In this document: positions 44,666 to 53,711 of the stretch, in pieces
Position numbering within the stretch: the stretch's first letter is position 1
Layout: each line of letters begins with the position of its first letter
Origin: JBBDJG01 sp040880005
Lineage (GTDB): Bacteria > Actinomycetota > Thermoleophilia > Solirubrobacterales > JBBDJG01
DNA length: 64,000 nucleotides
NCBI GenBank assembly: GCA_040880005.1
Contig: JBBDJG010000028.1
Coordinates: forward strand, 1 to 64,000
Reading direction: 5' to 3'
Position numbers and translations under genes: made by a program
Notes under the pieces: generated by a model
Databases searched by the model: none
What the model was told of the DNA's origin: nothing
What the model saw: the letters and a program-made list of their open reading frames with translations, nothing else

Positions 44666-46102
44666 CTATGCGCCTGATACGGAGCCGGTACCGACGCCCA
44701 CCGGCTTGACCCAACCGCCGAAGGCCTGCTCGAGCTTGCTGGCGACCGCAAGCACCTCCATCTCGCGGTCGCGGCGGCCGACGACCTGCACGCCGATCGG
44801 CAGGCCCTCGGGCGAGGTCGCGATCGGAACCGCGGCTGCAGGCACGCCGGTCTGGTTGAAGTGGGTCGAAAAGCTCATCAGCTCGATCATCGGCACCTCG
44901 GTGCCGTTGACGTCCACGTTGTCGGCGCCGAGCGGGAACGCGGGACACGGCGAGATCGGGGCGATCGCGATCGGGTGCTCCGCCTGCCATGCGGCGAGTT
45001 GGCGCTCGATCTCGCCTTCGAACAGCAATCGGCCGACGTAGCCTCCCAGCGATGTGTCGGCGTTGTCGACCAACGTGTCGAACATCACCTGCATCTGAGG
45101 TGAAAGCTCGTTGCGCCTGTCGCCTACGAGCGGTGCCAGGCCGGCCGTGATCTCGCCGAGCGCGGCTGCCCTGAACAGCTTACGCGCTTCGACCTGCAGC
45201 GGTGGGCGCTGCTCGACCACGTCGTGGCCGGCGTCGGCCAGCGCGCGGCCGGCCGCCTCGACCGCCTCTCGCACGGCCGGCTCGACATCGTTCACGCCGT
45301 CCTCCCAGTAAACGGCCACGCGCGCGCCGTCAACGTTGGCCGGGGCGAGCTCGTGCACGCCGCAGTCCGGATCGCGCACCTGATCGGGCCGCGCAAAGAT
45401 CGGCAACAGAAGCTCGAGGTCCTCGACGTAGCGCGCCATCGGACCGATCACCGACCACTGCTGGACGGTCATCGGCTGCATGGGCGGAAAGTGTCCCGTC
45501 CGCGGGACGACGAAACGACCCGGCTTGATGCCCACGCATCCGCAGAAGCTGGACGGCACGCGGATCGAGCCGCCGTAGTCGGAGCCGACGCCGAACGCGC
45601 TCATCCCCGCCACCAGCGCCGCTGCCTCGCCGCCCGAGGATCCGCCCGCGGTGCGGGTGAGATCGTGAGGATTGCCGGTCGCGCCATAGACGGCGTTGTT
45701 GGAGTCGTAGTGCAGCGCGAACTCGGGGATGTTGGTCTTGCCGAGCAGGATCGCGCCGGCCTCGCGCAGGCTGCGCACGACGACGGCATCCTCGGCAGAG
45801 ACGTTGCCCTCGAAGATCTTCGACCCATCGTTGCAGGGCATCCCCGCGACTTCGATTGCCTCCTTGGCCGTGAAGGGCACCCCGTGCAGCGGACCGGTTG
45901 CGTCCCCGCGCTGGACGGCCTGCTCGGCGGCGCGGGCCTCCTCGCGCGCCTGCTCGAAGCGCGGCAGCACGACCGCGTTGATGTCCGGGTCGAGGGCCTC
46001 GATGCGCGCCACGTGGGCGTCGACCAGCTCGACCGGGCTGATTTCGCGCTCTCGCACGGCCCGGGCCATCTGCTTCGCTGATATCTCGGTGATCTCGCTC
46101 AG
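44666..46102 (-). CDS. Amidase-signature family enzyme
   Basis: The 478-residue protein has the amidase signature: the catalytic Lys in VPFTAKEAIEVAG near residue 79, GGSSGGEAAALVAG near residue 155 and the nucleophile region GVGSDYGGSIRVPSSFCG. It hydrolyses an amide of unknown structure and is not clearly GatA, as no gatC or gatB is present. The start is uncertain. AAGAGGAG at 46115-46108 stands five bases before a CTG at 46102, which gives the family's usual length. The nearest ATG either cuts about 10 residues or reads into the dapA start region. Confidence 0.88.
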   Translation of the reverse strand: MSEITEISAKQMARAVREREISPVELVDAHVARIEALDPDINAVVLPRFEQAREEARAAEQAVQRGDATGPLHGVPFTAKEAIEVAGMPCNDGSKIFEGNVSAEDAVVVRSLREAGAILLGKTNIPEFALHYDSNNAVYGATGNPHDLTRTAGGSSGGEAAALVAGMSAFGVGSDYGGSIRVPSSFCGCVGIKPGRFVVPRTGHFPPMQPMTVQQWSVIGPMARYVEDLELLLPIFARPDQVRDPDCGVHELAPANVDGARVAVYWEDGVNDVEPAVREAVEAAGRALADAGHDVVEQRPPLQVEARKLFRAAALGEITAGLAPLVGDRRNELSPQMQVMFDTLVDNADTSLGGYVGRLLFEGEIERQLAAWQAEHPIAIAPISPCPAFPLGADNVDVNGTEVPMIELMSFSTHFNQTGVPAAAVPIATSPEGLPIGVQVVGRRDREMEVLAVASKLEQAFGGWVKPVGVGTGSVSGA

Positions 46103-46157
46103 GTCGGCTCCTCTTCGGGTGCGGGGGAGAAAGCTAACCGCATTCCGGATGTGATGG

Positions 46158-46163
46158 GATAAT
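46158..46163 (+). promoter_or_regulatory. -10 box of dapA
   Basis: GATAAT lies 9 bases before the dapA ATG, so transcription would start at or within a few bases of the start codon. No convincing -35 box is seen. Confidence 0.4.
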
Positions 46164-46172
46164 CGAGCAAGC

Positions 46173-47072
46173 ATGACCACCGACAGCGGCCAGATAAGCG
46201 GCATCCTCACGGCGATGGTCACCCCCTTCGGCCCCGGCGGGGAGGTCAACGAGGGCTCGCTGCGCCGTCTGGCGCGCCATCTGATCGAGCATGGATCGGA
46301 CGGCCTGGTCGTCGCCGGGACGACGGGAGAGGCCTCCACGTTGGCCGACTCGGAGCACCTGCACACGATCGAGGTCGTGGTCGATGAGGTCGGGGGCGAG
46401 ACCACGGTGATCGCCGGAACCGGCTCCAATGACACCGCGCATGCGATCCACCTGACCGAGCGGGCGAGCGCTCTCGGCGTCGATGGCGTTCTGGTCGTGA
46501 CGCCCTACTACAACAAGCCGTCTCGCCTCGGCCTGGTGGAGCACTTCACCGCCGTCGCTGCCGCGACCACCAAGCCGGTGGTGCTCTACAACATTCCCGG
46601 GCGCTGCGTGCTCAACCTCGACCCCGACCTGCTGGCCGAGCTGGGTGAGATCGCCAACGTCGTCGGGGTCAAGCAGGCGAACGCCGACATCGAGCAGGCG
46701 CGTCGCATCGTCGAAGACACCAACCTCGCCCTGATCGCAGGCGATGACAGCTTGTTGCGGCCGTTCGCGGAAATCGGTGGGGCCGGCGGAATAACCGTGA
46801 CCTCGCATCTGTTTGGAGAGCAGATGCACGAGCTGTTCGAGGCCGCACGCGACGGCGATCTCGAGCGCGCGCGTGAGATCGACGAGCAGCTCGCTGACGC
46901 CTTCGAGACGCTGTTCATGACCGCCAGCCCGACCCTGACGAAGGCCGCACTCAACCTGCTCGGCTTCGATGTCGGCGGGCTGCGGCTGCCGCTCGTGGAG
47001 GCAACGGACGACGAGCGCGATACGGTTCGTGCGATGCTCGAGCGACACGGCCTCGCCGTTCAAACCGCATAG
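46173..47072 (+). CDS. dapA: 4-hydroxy-tetrahydrodipicolinate synthase
   Basis: The 299-residue aldolase has ILTAMVTPFGPGGEVNEGSL at the start, VAGTTGEASTLAD near residue 45, the tyrosine in VVTPYYNKPSRLGLVEHF near residue 110, and the Schiff-base lysine in VVGVKQANADIEQA near residue 166. It condenses pyruvate with aspartate semialdehyde, the entry to lysine and diaminopimelate. The next gene (rnj) starts in its stop codon. Confidence 0.95.
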   Translation: MTTDSGQISGILTAMVTPFGPGGEVNEGSLRRLARHLIEHGSDGLVVAGTTGEASTLADSEHLHTIEVVVDEVGGETTVIAGTGSNDTAHAIHLTERASALGVDGVLVVTPYYNKPSRLGLVEHFTAVAAATTKPVVLYNIPGRCVLNLDPDLLAELGEIANVVGVKQANADIEQARRIVEDTNLALIAGDDSLLRPFAEIGGAGGITVTSHLFGEQMHELFEAARDGDLERAREIDEQLADAFETLFMTASPTLTKAALNLLGFDVGGLRLPLVEATDDERDTVRAMLERHGLAVQTA

Positions 47073-48739
47073 TGACCGGCAAGCTTCGCGTTCTCCCCCT
47101 CGGGGGCCTCGGCGAGATCGGCAAGAACATGACCGTCGTCGAATACGAGGGCTCGCTCGTCGTGGTCGATACGGGACTGATGTTCCCGACCACCGAAATG
47201 CTGGGCATCGACCTCGTGCTGCCCGACTTCGAATATCTGCTGGAGCGCGCCGAGCAGATCGAGGCGATCGTGTTGACGCACGGGCACGAAGACCACGTCG
47301 GGGCGCTGCCGTTCGTGATGCGCGAGCTGGGTAAGGACATCCGGCCTCCGATCTACGGAGGCCCGCTGACCGTCGCGATGGCTCGCTCGAAGATCGAGGA
47401 GCACAAGCTCAAGGAGGTCGAGTTCGTCGAGGTCGAGCCCGGCGAGCGCTTCGACGCCGGGCCGTTCGAGATCGAGATGATCCACGTCGCGCACTCGATC
47501 CCGGATGCCTGCGCGGTCGCTTTGAGCAGCGAGGTGGGCACGGTGATCATCACCGGCGACTACAAGTTCGACCAGACGCCCGTCGATGGGCCGCCGACCG
47601 ATGCGTCGCGGCTGGCCGAGTTCGGACGCGAAGGGGTGTTGCTGCTGTGCGGCGACTCGACCAACGCCGATCGAACAGGCACGGCGCCGTCCGAGGCGAC
47701 CGTCGGCCCGGTGCTGGAGGAGGTGTTCGCCGCCTGCGAGGGGCGCATCCTGATCACCTCGTTCGCGTCCAACATCCACCGCCTCCAGCAGGTGGTCGAT
47801 GCCGCCGAGGCGCTCGACCGCCGCATCGCGGTGGTGGGGCGCTCGATGCGTCGCAACCTCAAGATCGCGCGCCAGCTCGATCACGCCGAGGTGCCGGAGG
47901 GCATGCTCGTCTCGCCCAAGGAGGCCGACAGCTTCCCGGAGGAGCGACTCGTGCTGCTGACCACCGGCAGCCAGGGCGAGCCGCTGTCGGCGCTGCGGCG
48001 CATGGCCCATGGCGAGCATCCGCACGTGAAGCTGCACTCCGGCGACACGGTGATCTTTTCGGCGACTCCGATTCCCGGCAACGAGCGCGCCGTCAACGAG
48101 ACCGTCGATCGCCTGTACCAGATCGGTGCGACCGTGATCACGACCCAGGACGCACCGGTGCACGCGTCCGGCCACGGCTGGACCGAAGAGCTGAAGCTGA
48201 TGCTGAACCTGACCAATCCCAAGTACGTGATGCCGGTTCACGGCGATCACAAGCGCCTGTACCTGCACGGCAAGCTCGCGGAGTCGGTCGGCATCCCGCC
48301 CGAGAACGTCTTCCTGGGGCGTAATGGCCTGCCGCTGGAATTGGACGCCAACGGCGCCCGCTTTGGGTCCGAGGAGGATGCCGGCGTCATATACGTGGAC
48401 GGTGTCGAGATCGGCGACATCGAGGACGTGGCGCTGCGCGATCGCAGGGCGCTTTCGGCGGACGGGGTGTTCATCGTCGTGGCGACGGTTTCGGGTCGTG
48501 ACGGAAAGGCGCTCGCTGCTCCCGAGGTGATCACGCGCGGCGTTCCATTCGTGGCTGAGGACGACGGCCTGGTCGAAGAGCTGCGTGACGTGGTTGAGCG
48601 ATCGCTCTCACAGGCGGCTCGCGACGAGGTGCGCGAGGTGTCGCTGCTTCAGGAACACCTGCGCGAGGACGTGGCCGCGTTCGTATACGAGAAGATCCGC
48701 CGCCGGCCGATGGTGCTGCCGGTCGTGGTCGAGGTCTAA
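47072..48739 (+). CDS. rnj: Ribonuclease J
   Basis: The 555-residue enzyme is a beta-CASP MBL nuclease: GGLGEIGKNMTVVEYE at the start, HGHEDHVGALPFV near residue 70, GDSTNADRTG near residue 195 and VMPVHGDHKRL near residue 388. It works as a 5'-to-3' exonuclease and endonuclease in mRNA decay and rRNA maturation. dapA followed by rnj is a common actinobacterial pair. The start is GTG overlapping the dapA stop. Confidence 0.96.
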   Translation: MTGKLRVLPLGGLGEIGKNMTVVEYEGSLVVVDTGLMFPTTEMLGIDLVLPDFEYLLERAEQIEAIVLTHGHEDHVGALPFVMRELGKDIRPPIYGGPLTVAMARSKIEEHKLKEVEFVEVEPGERFDAGPFEIEMIHVAHSIPDACAVALSSEVGTVIITGDYKFDQTPVDGPPTDASRLAEFGREGVLLLCGDSTNADRTGTAPSEATVGPVLEEVFAACEGRILITSFASNIHRLQQVVDAAEALDRRIAVVGRSMRRNLKIARQLDHAEVPEGMLVSPKEADSFPEERLVLLTTGSQGEPLSALRRMAHGEHPHVKLHSGDTVIFSATPIPGNERAVNETVDRLYQIGATVITTQDAPVHASGHGWTEELKLMLNLTNPKYVMPVHGDHKRLYLHGKLAESVGIPPENVFLGRNGLPLELDANGARFGSEEDAGVIYVDGVEIGDIEDVALRDRRALSADGVFIVVATVSGRDGKALAAPEVITRGVPFVAEDDGLVEELRDVVERSLSQAARDEVREVSLLQEHLREDVAAFVYEKIRRRPMVLPVVVEV

Positions 48740-48742
48740 GGC

Positions 48743-49846
48743 TCAGCGCAGCGACTGGCGCAGCTCGAGCACGCGCCGGGCGGAGGCGCGCAGCTCGTCC
48801 TCGGACAGCCGCCCGCCTCGCGCAGCGGCCGTCAGTGACGCGAGCGCCCGCGCGCCGACGCGATAGTGCTGGGCGAACATCAGCAGGTCGCTGCCGGCGC
48901 GAGCGGCACGCAGCCCGAGCCGCGCGGCCGAGCCGTAGCGGCGCATAGCGGGAACCTCGAGGTCGTCGGTGATCGACACGCCGGTGAAGCCGAGCCGCGT
49001 TCGCAGCTCGTCGGTGCTCAGCGTGCGTGACAGAAGGGCGGGAGCGCGGTCGCACGCGGGATACACAGCGGTGCTCGTCATCACCAGCTTTGCGCCGGCG
49101 TCGATCGCCTTCGCGAAGGGCGCCTCGTCGATCGCTCGCAGGCGGGAGCGCGACAGCGCAACGCGCTGCACGACCAGGTCCTCGTCGTTGCGCACGACGC
49201 CGATGCCGGGAAAGTGCTTGAGCGTGGCGGCTACGTCGCCGCGCTGGAGCCCCAGCGCGAACGCGGAGCCGAGCGATCCGACCAGCTTTGGGTCCGATCC
49301 GTAGGAGCGCCCGGTGCGTCGCTGGAAGCTGCCCCGGCGGCCAACGTCGAGCACGGGCGCGAGGTTGACGTTGACGCCGACCGAGCGCAGGTTGCGTGCA
49401 GTGGCCGAGCCCTCGTGACGCGCGAGCGACGCGCGGCCGATGCTGCCGAGCTGGGCCGGCGAGTGCGAGGGGGCGCCGCCGAGCCTCTTCACCAGGCCGC
49501 CCTCCTGGTCGATCATCACTAGCAGCGGCAGTCGCAGCTCGCTTGATCGCGCGGCGCGCTGGAGCCGGGCCATCGCGGCGCGCAGTTGCGCGCGCGAGCC
49601 GATGTTGCGCGTGAACAGGATCACTCCGGCGGCCTCGCCGCGGCGCACGCGCGTCACGAGGGCGCTCGGCACCCGGGTGCCGGTGTAGGAATACACGATT
49701 CGCTGGCCGGCGAGTTGGCGCACGCTCAGGCTGGAGGCCGGGTCCGGCTGCGCACGTTCGTGATCGCGATCGAGCACTATCGGCCCGGCGGCGCCGACCG
49801 CGATGGCCAGGAGAACCGGAGCTGCAAGGAGCGCGTGCTGGTTCAT
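48743..49846 (-). CDS. Secreted glycoside hydrolase family 3 (NagZ-like beta-N-acetylhexosaminidase)
   Basis: The 367-residue product starts with a hydrophobic leader (LLAAPVLLAIAVGAAGPIV). The GH3 barrel follows: LPLLVMIDQEGGLVKRL near residue 105, TLKHFPGIG near residue 210 with the catalytic His/Asp region, and the nucleophile aspartate in VSITDDLEVPAM near residue 290. It probably trims N-acetylglucosamine from cell-wall fragments. The leader suggests it acts outside. It is convergent with rnj. Confidence 0.88.
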   Translation of the reverse strand: MNQHALLAAPVLLAIAVGAAGPIVLDRDHERAQPDPASSLSVRQLAGQRIVYSYTGTRVPSALVTRVRRGEAAGVILFTRNIGSRAQLRAAMARLQRAARSSELRLPLLVMIDQEGGLVKRLGGAPSHSPAQLGSIGRASLARHEGSATARNLRSVGVNVNLAPVLDVGRRGSFQRRTGRSYGSDPKLVGSLGSAFALGLQRGDVAATLKHFPGIGVVRNDEDLVVQRVALSRSRLRAIDEAPFAKAIDAGAKLVMTSTAVYPACDRAPALLSRTLSTDELRTRLGFTGVSITDDLEVPAMRRYGSAARLGLRAARAGSDLLMFAQHYRVGARALASLTAAARGGRLSEDELRASARRVLELRQSLR

Positions 49847-50144
49847 CGAACTGCAGAGTAGGGAAGCGGCCTGCTGTGGTCGGTGGCCGTCCCCGGTACG
49901 GAAAGTGTCTGACCGTCGACCGGGATGTCGACGGAGTCCAATTTTCCAGCCGTCTCAAGGGCGTCCTTCAGCCTGGCCCGCGTGATCCCGCAGGCAGCGG
50001 AACGGTGGGGTTGAGCGCGGGCCGCGACCTGACCAGGGACAGTGGAGGTCGTCGCCTCGGTGGCGCCAACGACGGATCGACCACCAGCCGCTGTCCCGTG
50101 CCCTCAACGACGAGAGTGGCGTTGCGCAGCAGCGTGACTAGCAT
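49843..50144 (-). pseudogene. Gutted MBL-fold (UlaG-like) hydrolase gene
   Basis: GAGGAG directly precedes ATG 50144, and the frame reads LVTLLRNATLVVEGTGQRLV then VDPSLAPP and NPTVPLPAG, the N-terminus of UlaG-like MBL hydrolases. It stops at 49968. One frame over, from about 49990, the DNA reads ITRARLKDALETAGKLDSV then DIPVDGQTLSVPG, which matches the C-terminal end of the same family. The middle, including the metal-binding HxHxDH, is missing. The gene has thus lost about 150 codons and gained a frameshift. Its last frame ends in the nagZ-like start (ATGA). The rest of the 49847-50369 gap holds two inverted repeats and the ftsK promoter region. Confidence 0.7.
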
Positions 50145-50190
50145 CTCCTCAACCTATCCGAACCCATGCAGCCGCAGACCCGCGAAAGGG

Positions 50191-50239
50191 CAGGTGGTTG
50201 ATCCAACTCTCGAATAGAGCGACTTCGATCGACCACCTG
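50191..50239. repeat. Inverted repeats upstream of ftsK
   Basis: CAGGTGGTTGATC (50191-50203) faces GATCGACCACCTG (50227-50239) with one mismatch. A smaller pair, CAGGCAC/GTGCCTG, lies at 50258-50286. These could be a terminator for upstream remnants or operators for ftsK. No T tract follows. Confidence 0.6.
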
Positions 50240-50369
50240 GTCATGGGCGCTCGAAGCCAGGCACAATCGCGTGACTTCCGTGCCTGTTCTGGTGTGGCGA
50301 GAGGTGGCAGGGGAGCCCGGCGCGGCGTCGAACACGTGACGGGGGCCCCTCCGCGGGGCCTTGATCGTC

Positions 50370-52859
50370 ATGGCCAAACGACGGAAGCGCCGCAAGACCT
50401 CGTCCCGCCGACGCTCGCGTGCGGGTCTCGCAGCACTGCGCCCACGCTTGCCGCGAGTGTCCGAGATGTCGCAGGCCCAGATCGACGCGCTGGGGCTCGG
50501 GCTCGTGGGCGCCGGGGTGTTCTTCGGCTTCGTCTTCTACGGCGGCTGGGACGGCGGCAAGGTGGGCGAGACGCTCGTGACCGCATTCACGTTCGTGCTT
50601 GGGGCGGTTGCCTACACCGTGCCCGTGCTGTTTGCGCTCGCGGGGCTCGCGATGATCGCGCGCCCGCTCGTCGATGCGGTGGCACGCCCGCTGGCGGGTG
50701 TGATCGTGCTGGTCTGCTCGCTGACGCTCGGCTTCGCGGTCTCCACTCTTGGGTTGGGCCCCGGGGAGGCCACGTCGGCGGACCTGTTCAATCCCGACTC
50801 GTCTATGGATCGCGGGGGCCTGATCGGCGCGGGGCTGTTTTGGATCACCGACACGCTGTTCTCGGACGCCGGTGCACACCTCGCGTTCCTGTTTGGCACG
50901 TTGGGCGGGTTGCTGCTGATCACCGGCGCATCGATCTCGGCGACCGCACGCTCGCTTCTCGCCGCCATCTCGCAAACCGCGCGCGTAGTGCGCGCCTGGA
51001 TCGCGCAACTTGCGCACGCCTTCGCACACGAGCGGGTGCGTGCACGCCGCGACGCGCGCCAGCGGCGAAGGGTGGAGTACCGCGAACCGGAGGGCGAGCC
51101 GCGCGTGACCGCACTCGGCGGGGAGGCCGCGACCGCTGAGCAGCATTCCGTCGAGCCGGAAGCCTTTGCCGCCGAGGTCGACGCGCTCGAGCCTGATGAG
51201 CACACGCTGCCAGCGATCGCGGAGGCGGAAAACACCAAGGCCGCCAAGGTCGCCAAGGCCCTCGACAGCCACATCGAGCTGACGCCGATGGGCAACAAGC
51301 GCAGCGAGGTGACCGAGTCCGACGAGATCGACTACGAGCTTCCCGACCCCGCTCTGCTACGCCACTCGGACAAGAGTCAGGGTCCGGATGCCTCCAACCA
51401 GCAGGAGGTTGCCGAGCTGCTGGTGACGACGCTCGGGCACTTTGGCATCGAGGCCGAGGTGATGGGGCGCGTCACGGGACCGCGAATCACACGGCACGAG
51501 CTGCGTCTGGCACCCGGCACCAAGGTGTCCAAGGTCACGCAGCTCAAGGACGACATCGCCTACGCGCTTGCATCGACCGACATTCGCATCCTGGCGCCGA
51601 TTCCCGGCAAGCAGGCTGTCGGCGTCGAGGTGCCCAACAAGCGCCACAGGATGGTTTTCCTGGGCGACATCTTCAGACGCGAGATGGGCACCGCGTCGAA
51701 AAAGGGCAGTTCCGGCTCTCGCTTGGCCGCGAGAACCGGGAGCCCTTCGGGCGCCTCGCCGCTGGCCGCATGGCTCGGCAAGGACATCGCCGGAAACGCG
51801 GTTTGGACGGACATCGCACGGATGCCGCATGCGTTGGTTGCGGGCACCACCGGATCGGGCAAGTCGGGCTGCGTCAACACGATCCTGGGCTCGATCCTGC
51901 TGCGCGCATCGCCGAACGAGGTGCGGATGGTGCTGGTGGACCCCAAGCGCGTTGAGCTGAACCACTACGAAGACATTCCGCATCTGCTGACGCCGGTCGT
52001 GACGGCGCCGCGCAAGGCGGCCAATGTGCTCAACAACCTGATAGCGGAGATGGAGAGCCGCTACGAGTTGATGGGGAGGTCGCGCGCTCGCAACATCGTC
52101 GAATGGAACCGTATCCGCCGCGCCGCCGGAGAGCCCTCGCTGCCGTACATCCTCTGTGTGATCGACGAGCTGGCCGACCTGATGATGGTGGCACCATCCG
52201 AGGTCGAGGACGCGATCATCCGGATCGCCCAGAAGTCGCGCGCCGTCGGGATCCACCTCGTGCTGGCGACGCAGCGCCCGTCGGTCGACATCATCACGGG
52301 AACGATCAAGGTGAACATCCCGGCGCGGATCGCGTTCGCGGTCTCGTCACAGCACGACTCGCGTGTGATACTCGACCAGGGCGGAGCCGAGGCCCTGCTC
52401 GGACAGGGCGACATGCTCTTCAGGCCGGTCGGCTCGTCGAAGCTGCAGCGCATCCAGGGCGCGTACATAACCGAAGAGGAGATCGCGCGCATCACACAGC
52501 GCTGGCGCGACCAGGGCGAGCCCGAGTACGAGCAGGAGCTGCTCGAGGGTCGCAGCCCCGGCGATCCGTCGGAGGGCGACCTCGATCCCGACTCCGACGA
52601 GCTGCTCGAGCAGGCTGTGATACTGGTCGCGCAGACCCAAACTGCGTCGGTCTCGATGCTGCAGCGTCGCCTGCGCGTTGGCTATACGCGTGCCGGGCGG
52701 TTGATCGACATGCTCGAGCGACGCGGCGCGATATCGGGCTACGAAGGCTCCAAGCCTCGTCAGGTGCTGATCACCGAAGCGGATATCGAGCGCGTGCTGC
52801 GCATGGGAGACGACAGCCCCGACCCGGTGTCCACGGCAGCCGAAACCGACGAGGCCTGA
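50370..52859 (+). CDS. ftsK: DNA translocase FtsK/SpoIIIE
   Basis: The 829-residue protein has a basic start (MAKRRKRRKTSSRRR), about four membrane helices (residues 45-210), an acidic linker and a motor domain. Walker A is AGTTGSGKSGCVNTI near residue 493; Walker B is LCVIDELADLMM near residue 595. A C-terminal gamma domain (QTASVSMLQRRLRVGYTRAGRLIDMLERRG) reads oriented DNA. It moves chromosome ends through the closing septum. Before SPLAAWLGKDIAG, about 15 extra residues (SSGSRLAARTGSPSG) appear where most FtsK proteins have none. They are encoded by a PAL1-like palindrome. Confidence 0.96.
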   Translation: MAKRRKRRKTSSRRRSRAGLAALRPRLPRVSEMSQAQIDALGLGLVGAGVFFGFVFYGGWDGGKVGETLVTAFTFVLGAVAYTVPVLFALAGLAMIARPLVDAVARPLAGVIVLVCSLTLGFAVSTLGLGPGEATSADLFNPDSSMDRGGLIGAGLFWITDTLFSDAGAHLAFLFGTLGGLLLITGASISATARSLLAAISQTARVVRAWIAQLAHAFAHERVRARRDARQRRRVEYREPEGEPRVTALGGEAATAEQHSVEPEAFAAEVDALEPDEHTLPAIAEAENTKAAKVAKALDSHIELTPMGNKRSEVTESDEIDYELPDPALLRHSDKSQGPDASNQQEVAELLVTTLGHFGIEAEVMGRVTGPRITRHELRLAPGTKVSKVTQLKDDIAYALASTDIRILAPIPGKQAVGVEVPNKRHRMVFLGDIFRREMGTASKKGSSGSRLAARTGSPSGASPLAAWLGKDIAGNAVWTDIARMPHALVAGTTGSGKSGCVNTILGSILLRASPNEVRMVLVDPKRVELNHYEDIPHLLTPVVTAPRKAANVLNNLIAEMESRYELMGRSRARNIVEWNRIRRAAGEPSLPYILCVIDELADLMMVAPSEVEDAIIRIAQKSRAVGIHLVLATQRPSVDIITGTIKVNIPARIAFAVSSQHDSRVILDQGGAEALLGQGDMLFRPVGSSKLQRIQGAYITEEEIARITQRWRDQGEPEYEQELLEGRSPGDPSEGDLDPDSDELLEQAVILVAQTQTASVSMLQRRLRVGYTRAGRLIDMLERRGAISGYEGSKPRQVLITEADIERVLRMGDDSPDPVSTAAETDEA
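51708..51757 (+). repeat. PAL1-like palindromic element inside ftsK
   Basis: AGTTCCG is followed by a 22-bp core (CTCTCGC pairing with GCGAGA around TTGGCC) and CGGGAGCCCTTCGGG. Spacing between TTCCG and CGGGA equals that in carA and the intergenic copies. It is read in the same frame as the carA copy and encodes SSGSRLAARTGSPSG. The bases have drifted to higher GC than in the other copies. Confidence 0.65.
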
Positions 52860-52892
52860 GCGCCAACCGCGCGGCCGAGTCCTCGCGCTCCC

Positions 52893-52898
52893 TATACT
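52893..52898 (+). promoter_or_regulatory. -10 box upstream of the RodZ-like gene
   Basis: TATACT stands 17 bases before the first possible ATG (52916). A -35 box is not clear. Confidence 0.4.
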
Positions 52899-52915
52899 GA
52901 TTCGCGTCCTGCGGT

Positions 52916-53695
52916 ATGACCGCGGCAGCGTCCATGGCTGACATAGGCTCAACCCTGCGCGATACGCGCATACGCAAGAAGATCGATATTGGCGCGGTCG
53001 AGGAGGCCACCAAGATCCGGGCCAAATACCTGCGAGCTCTGGAGAACGAGGAGTGGCAGGTGTTGCCGGGTCCGACCTACGTCAAGAGCTTCGTGCGAAC
53101 CTACGCCGAGTTCCTCGGCCTCGATCCATACATCCTGATCGAGGAGTACAACACGCGCTTCGAGGAGCCCGAGGAGCTGGAGCTGCCGGCGTTCGCGGGC
53201 GACGCGCCGCTGCGTCGCCAGGTCGTGCATGTGCCGAGGCCTTCGCGCCTGGTGGTGGCGATCGTCCTCGGCGTGGCGTTCGTGGGGCTGTTGCTGGTGC
53301 TGGGACTGACCAGCGGCGGTGACGACTCCAAGAACAAGTCGGCCGCAACAACGCCGGCCGACAAGACGCCCGTCGTTTCGCCCGCAAGGTCGAAGAGCCG
53401 CGCCAATGCAAACAGCGTGGAAGTCACAGTCGTCCCGAAGCGTGATGTCTGGGTTTGCCTGGTCGATGCGAGCGGGGACGTCAAAGTGGATGGGCGGGTG
53501 GTCTCCGCCAGAGACAACAAGGGCCCGTACCGCTCCAGGCGTTTCCGAGTCACGATCGGAAACGGCGGCGGAGATCTGCGCATCAACGGCAAGCTGTACA
53601 ACATTCCGGAGACCGCAAGGCCGCTTGGCTACGCGGTATCGACGTCGGGCGTTAGACGCCTGCCGGCGGCGAAGTCACCGACCTGCGGCCAGTGA
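52916..53695 (+). CDS. RodZ-like membrane protein with helix-turn-helix domain
   Basis: The 259-residue product has an N-terminal HTH_25 domain (IGSTLRDTRIRKKIDIGAVEEATKIRAKYLRAL in pieces), with the typical EWQVLPGPTYVKSFVRTYAEFLG. One membrane helix (VVAIVLGVAFVGLLLVLGL) lies near residue 105, then a Ser/Thr/Ala linker and a DUF4115-like extracellular domain (VEVTVVPKRDVWVCLVDASG). RodZ links the shape machinery to the membrane, but in actinobacteria this family follows ftsK and its role is less clear. A second ATG at 52934 is equally possible as start. Confidence 0.85.
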   Translation: MTAAASMADIGSTLRDTRIRKKIDIGAVEEATKIRAKYLRALENEEWQVLPGPTYVKSFVRTYAEFLGLDPYILIEEYNTRFEEPEELELPAFAGDAPLRRQVVHVPRPSRLVVAIVLGVAFVGLLLVLGLTSGGDDSKNKSAATTPADKTPVVSPARSKSRANANSVEVTVVPKRDVWVCLVDASGDVKVDGRVVSARDNKGPYRSRRFRVTIGNGGGDLRINGKLYNIPETARPLGYAVSTSGVRRLPAAKSPTCGQ

Positions 53696-53711
53696 GGATC
53701 GACGGAATCCG

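Noticed and set aside
44627..44677. GCTCTCCCAACT and CTATGCGCCTGA near the amidase end, similar to parts of the tRNA fragment at 43825, suggesting attachment repeats around the membrane protein gene
   Set aside because: The two matches are short, wrongly spaced, and the second lies in the amidase stop region, so chance is the simpler explanation.
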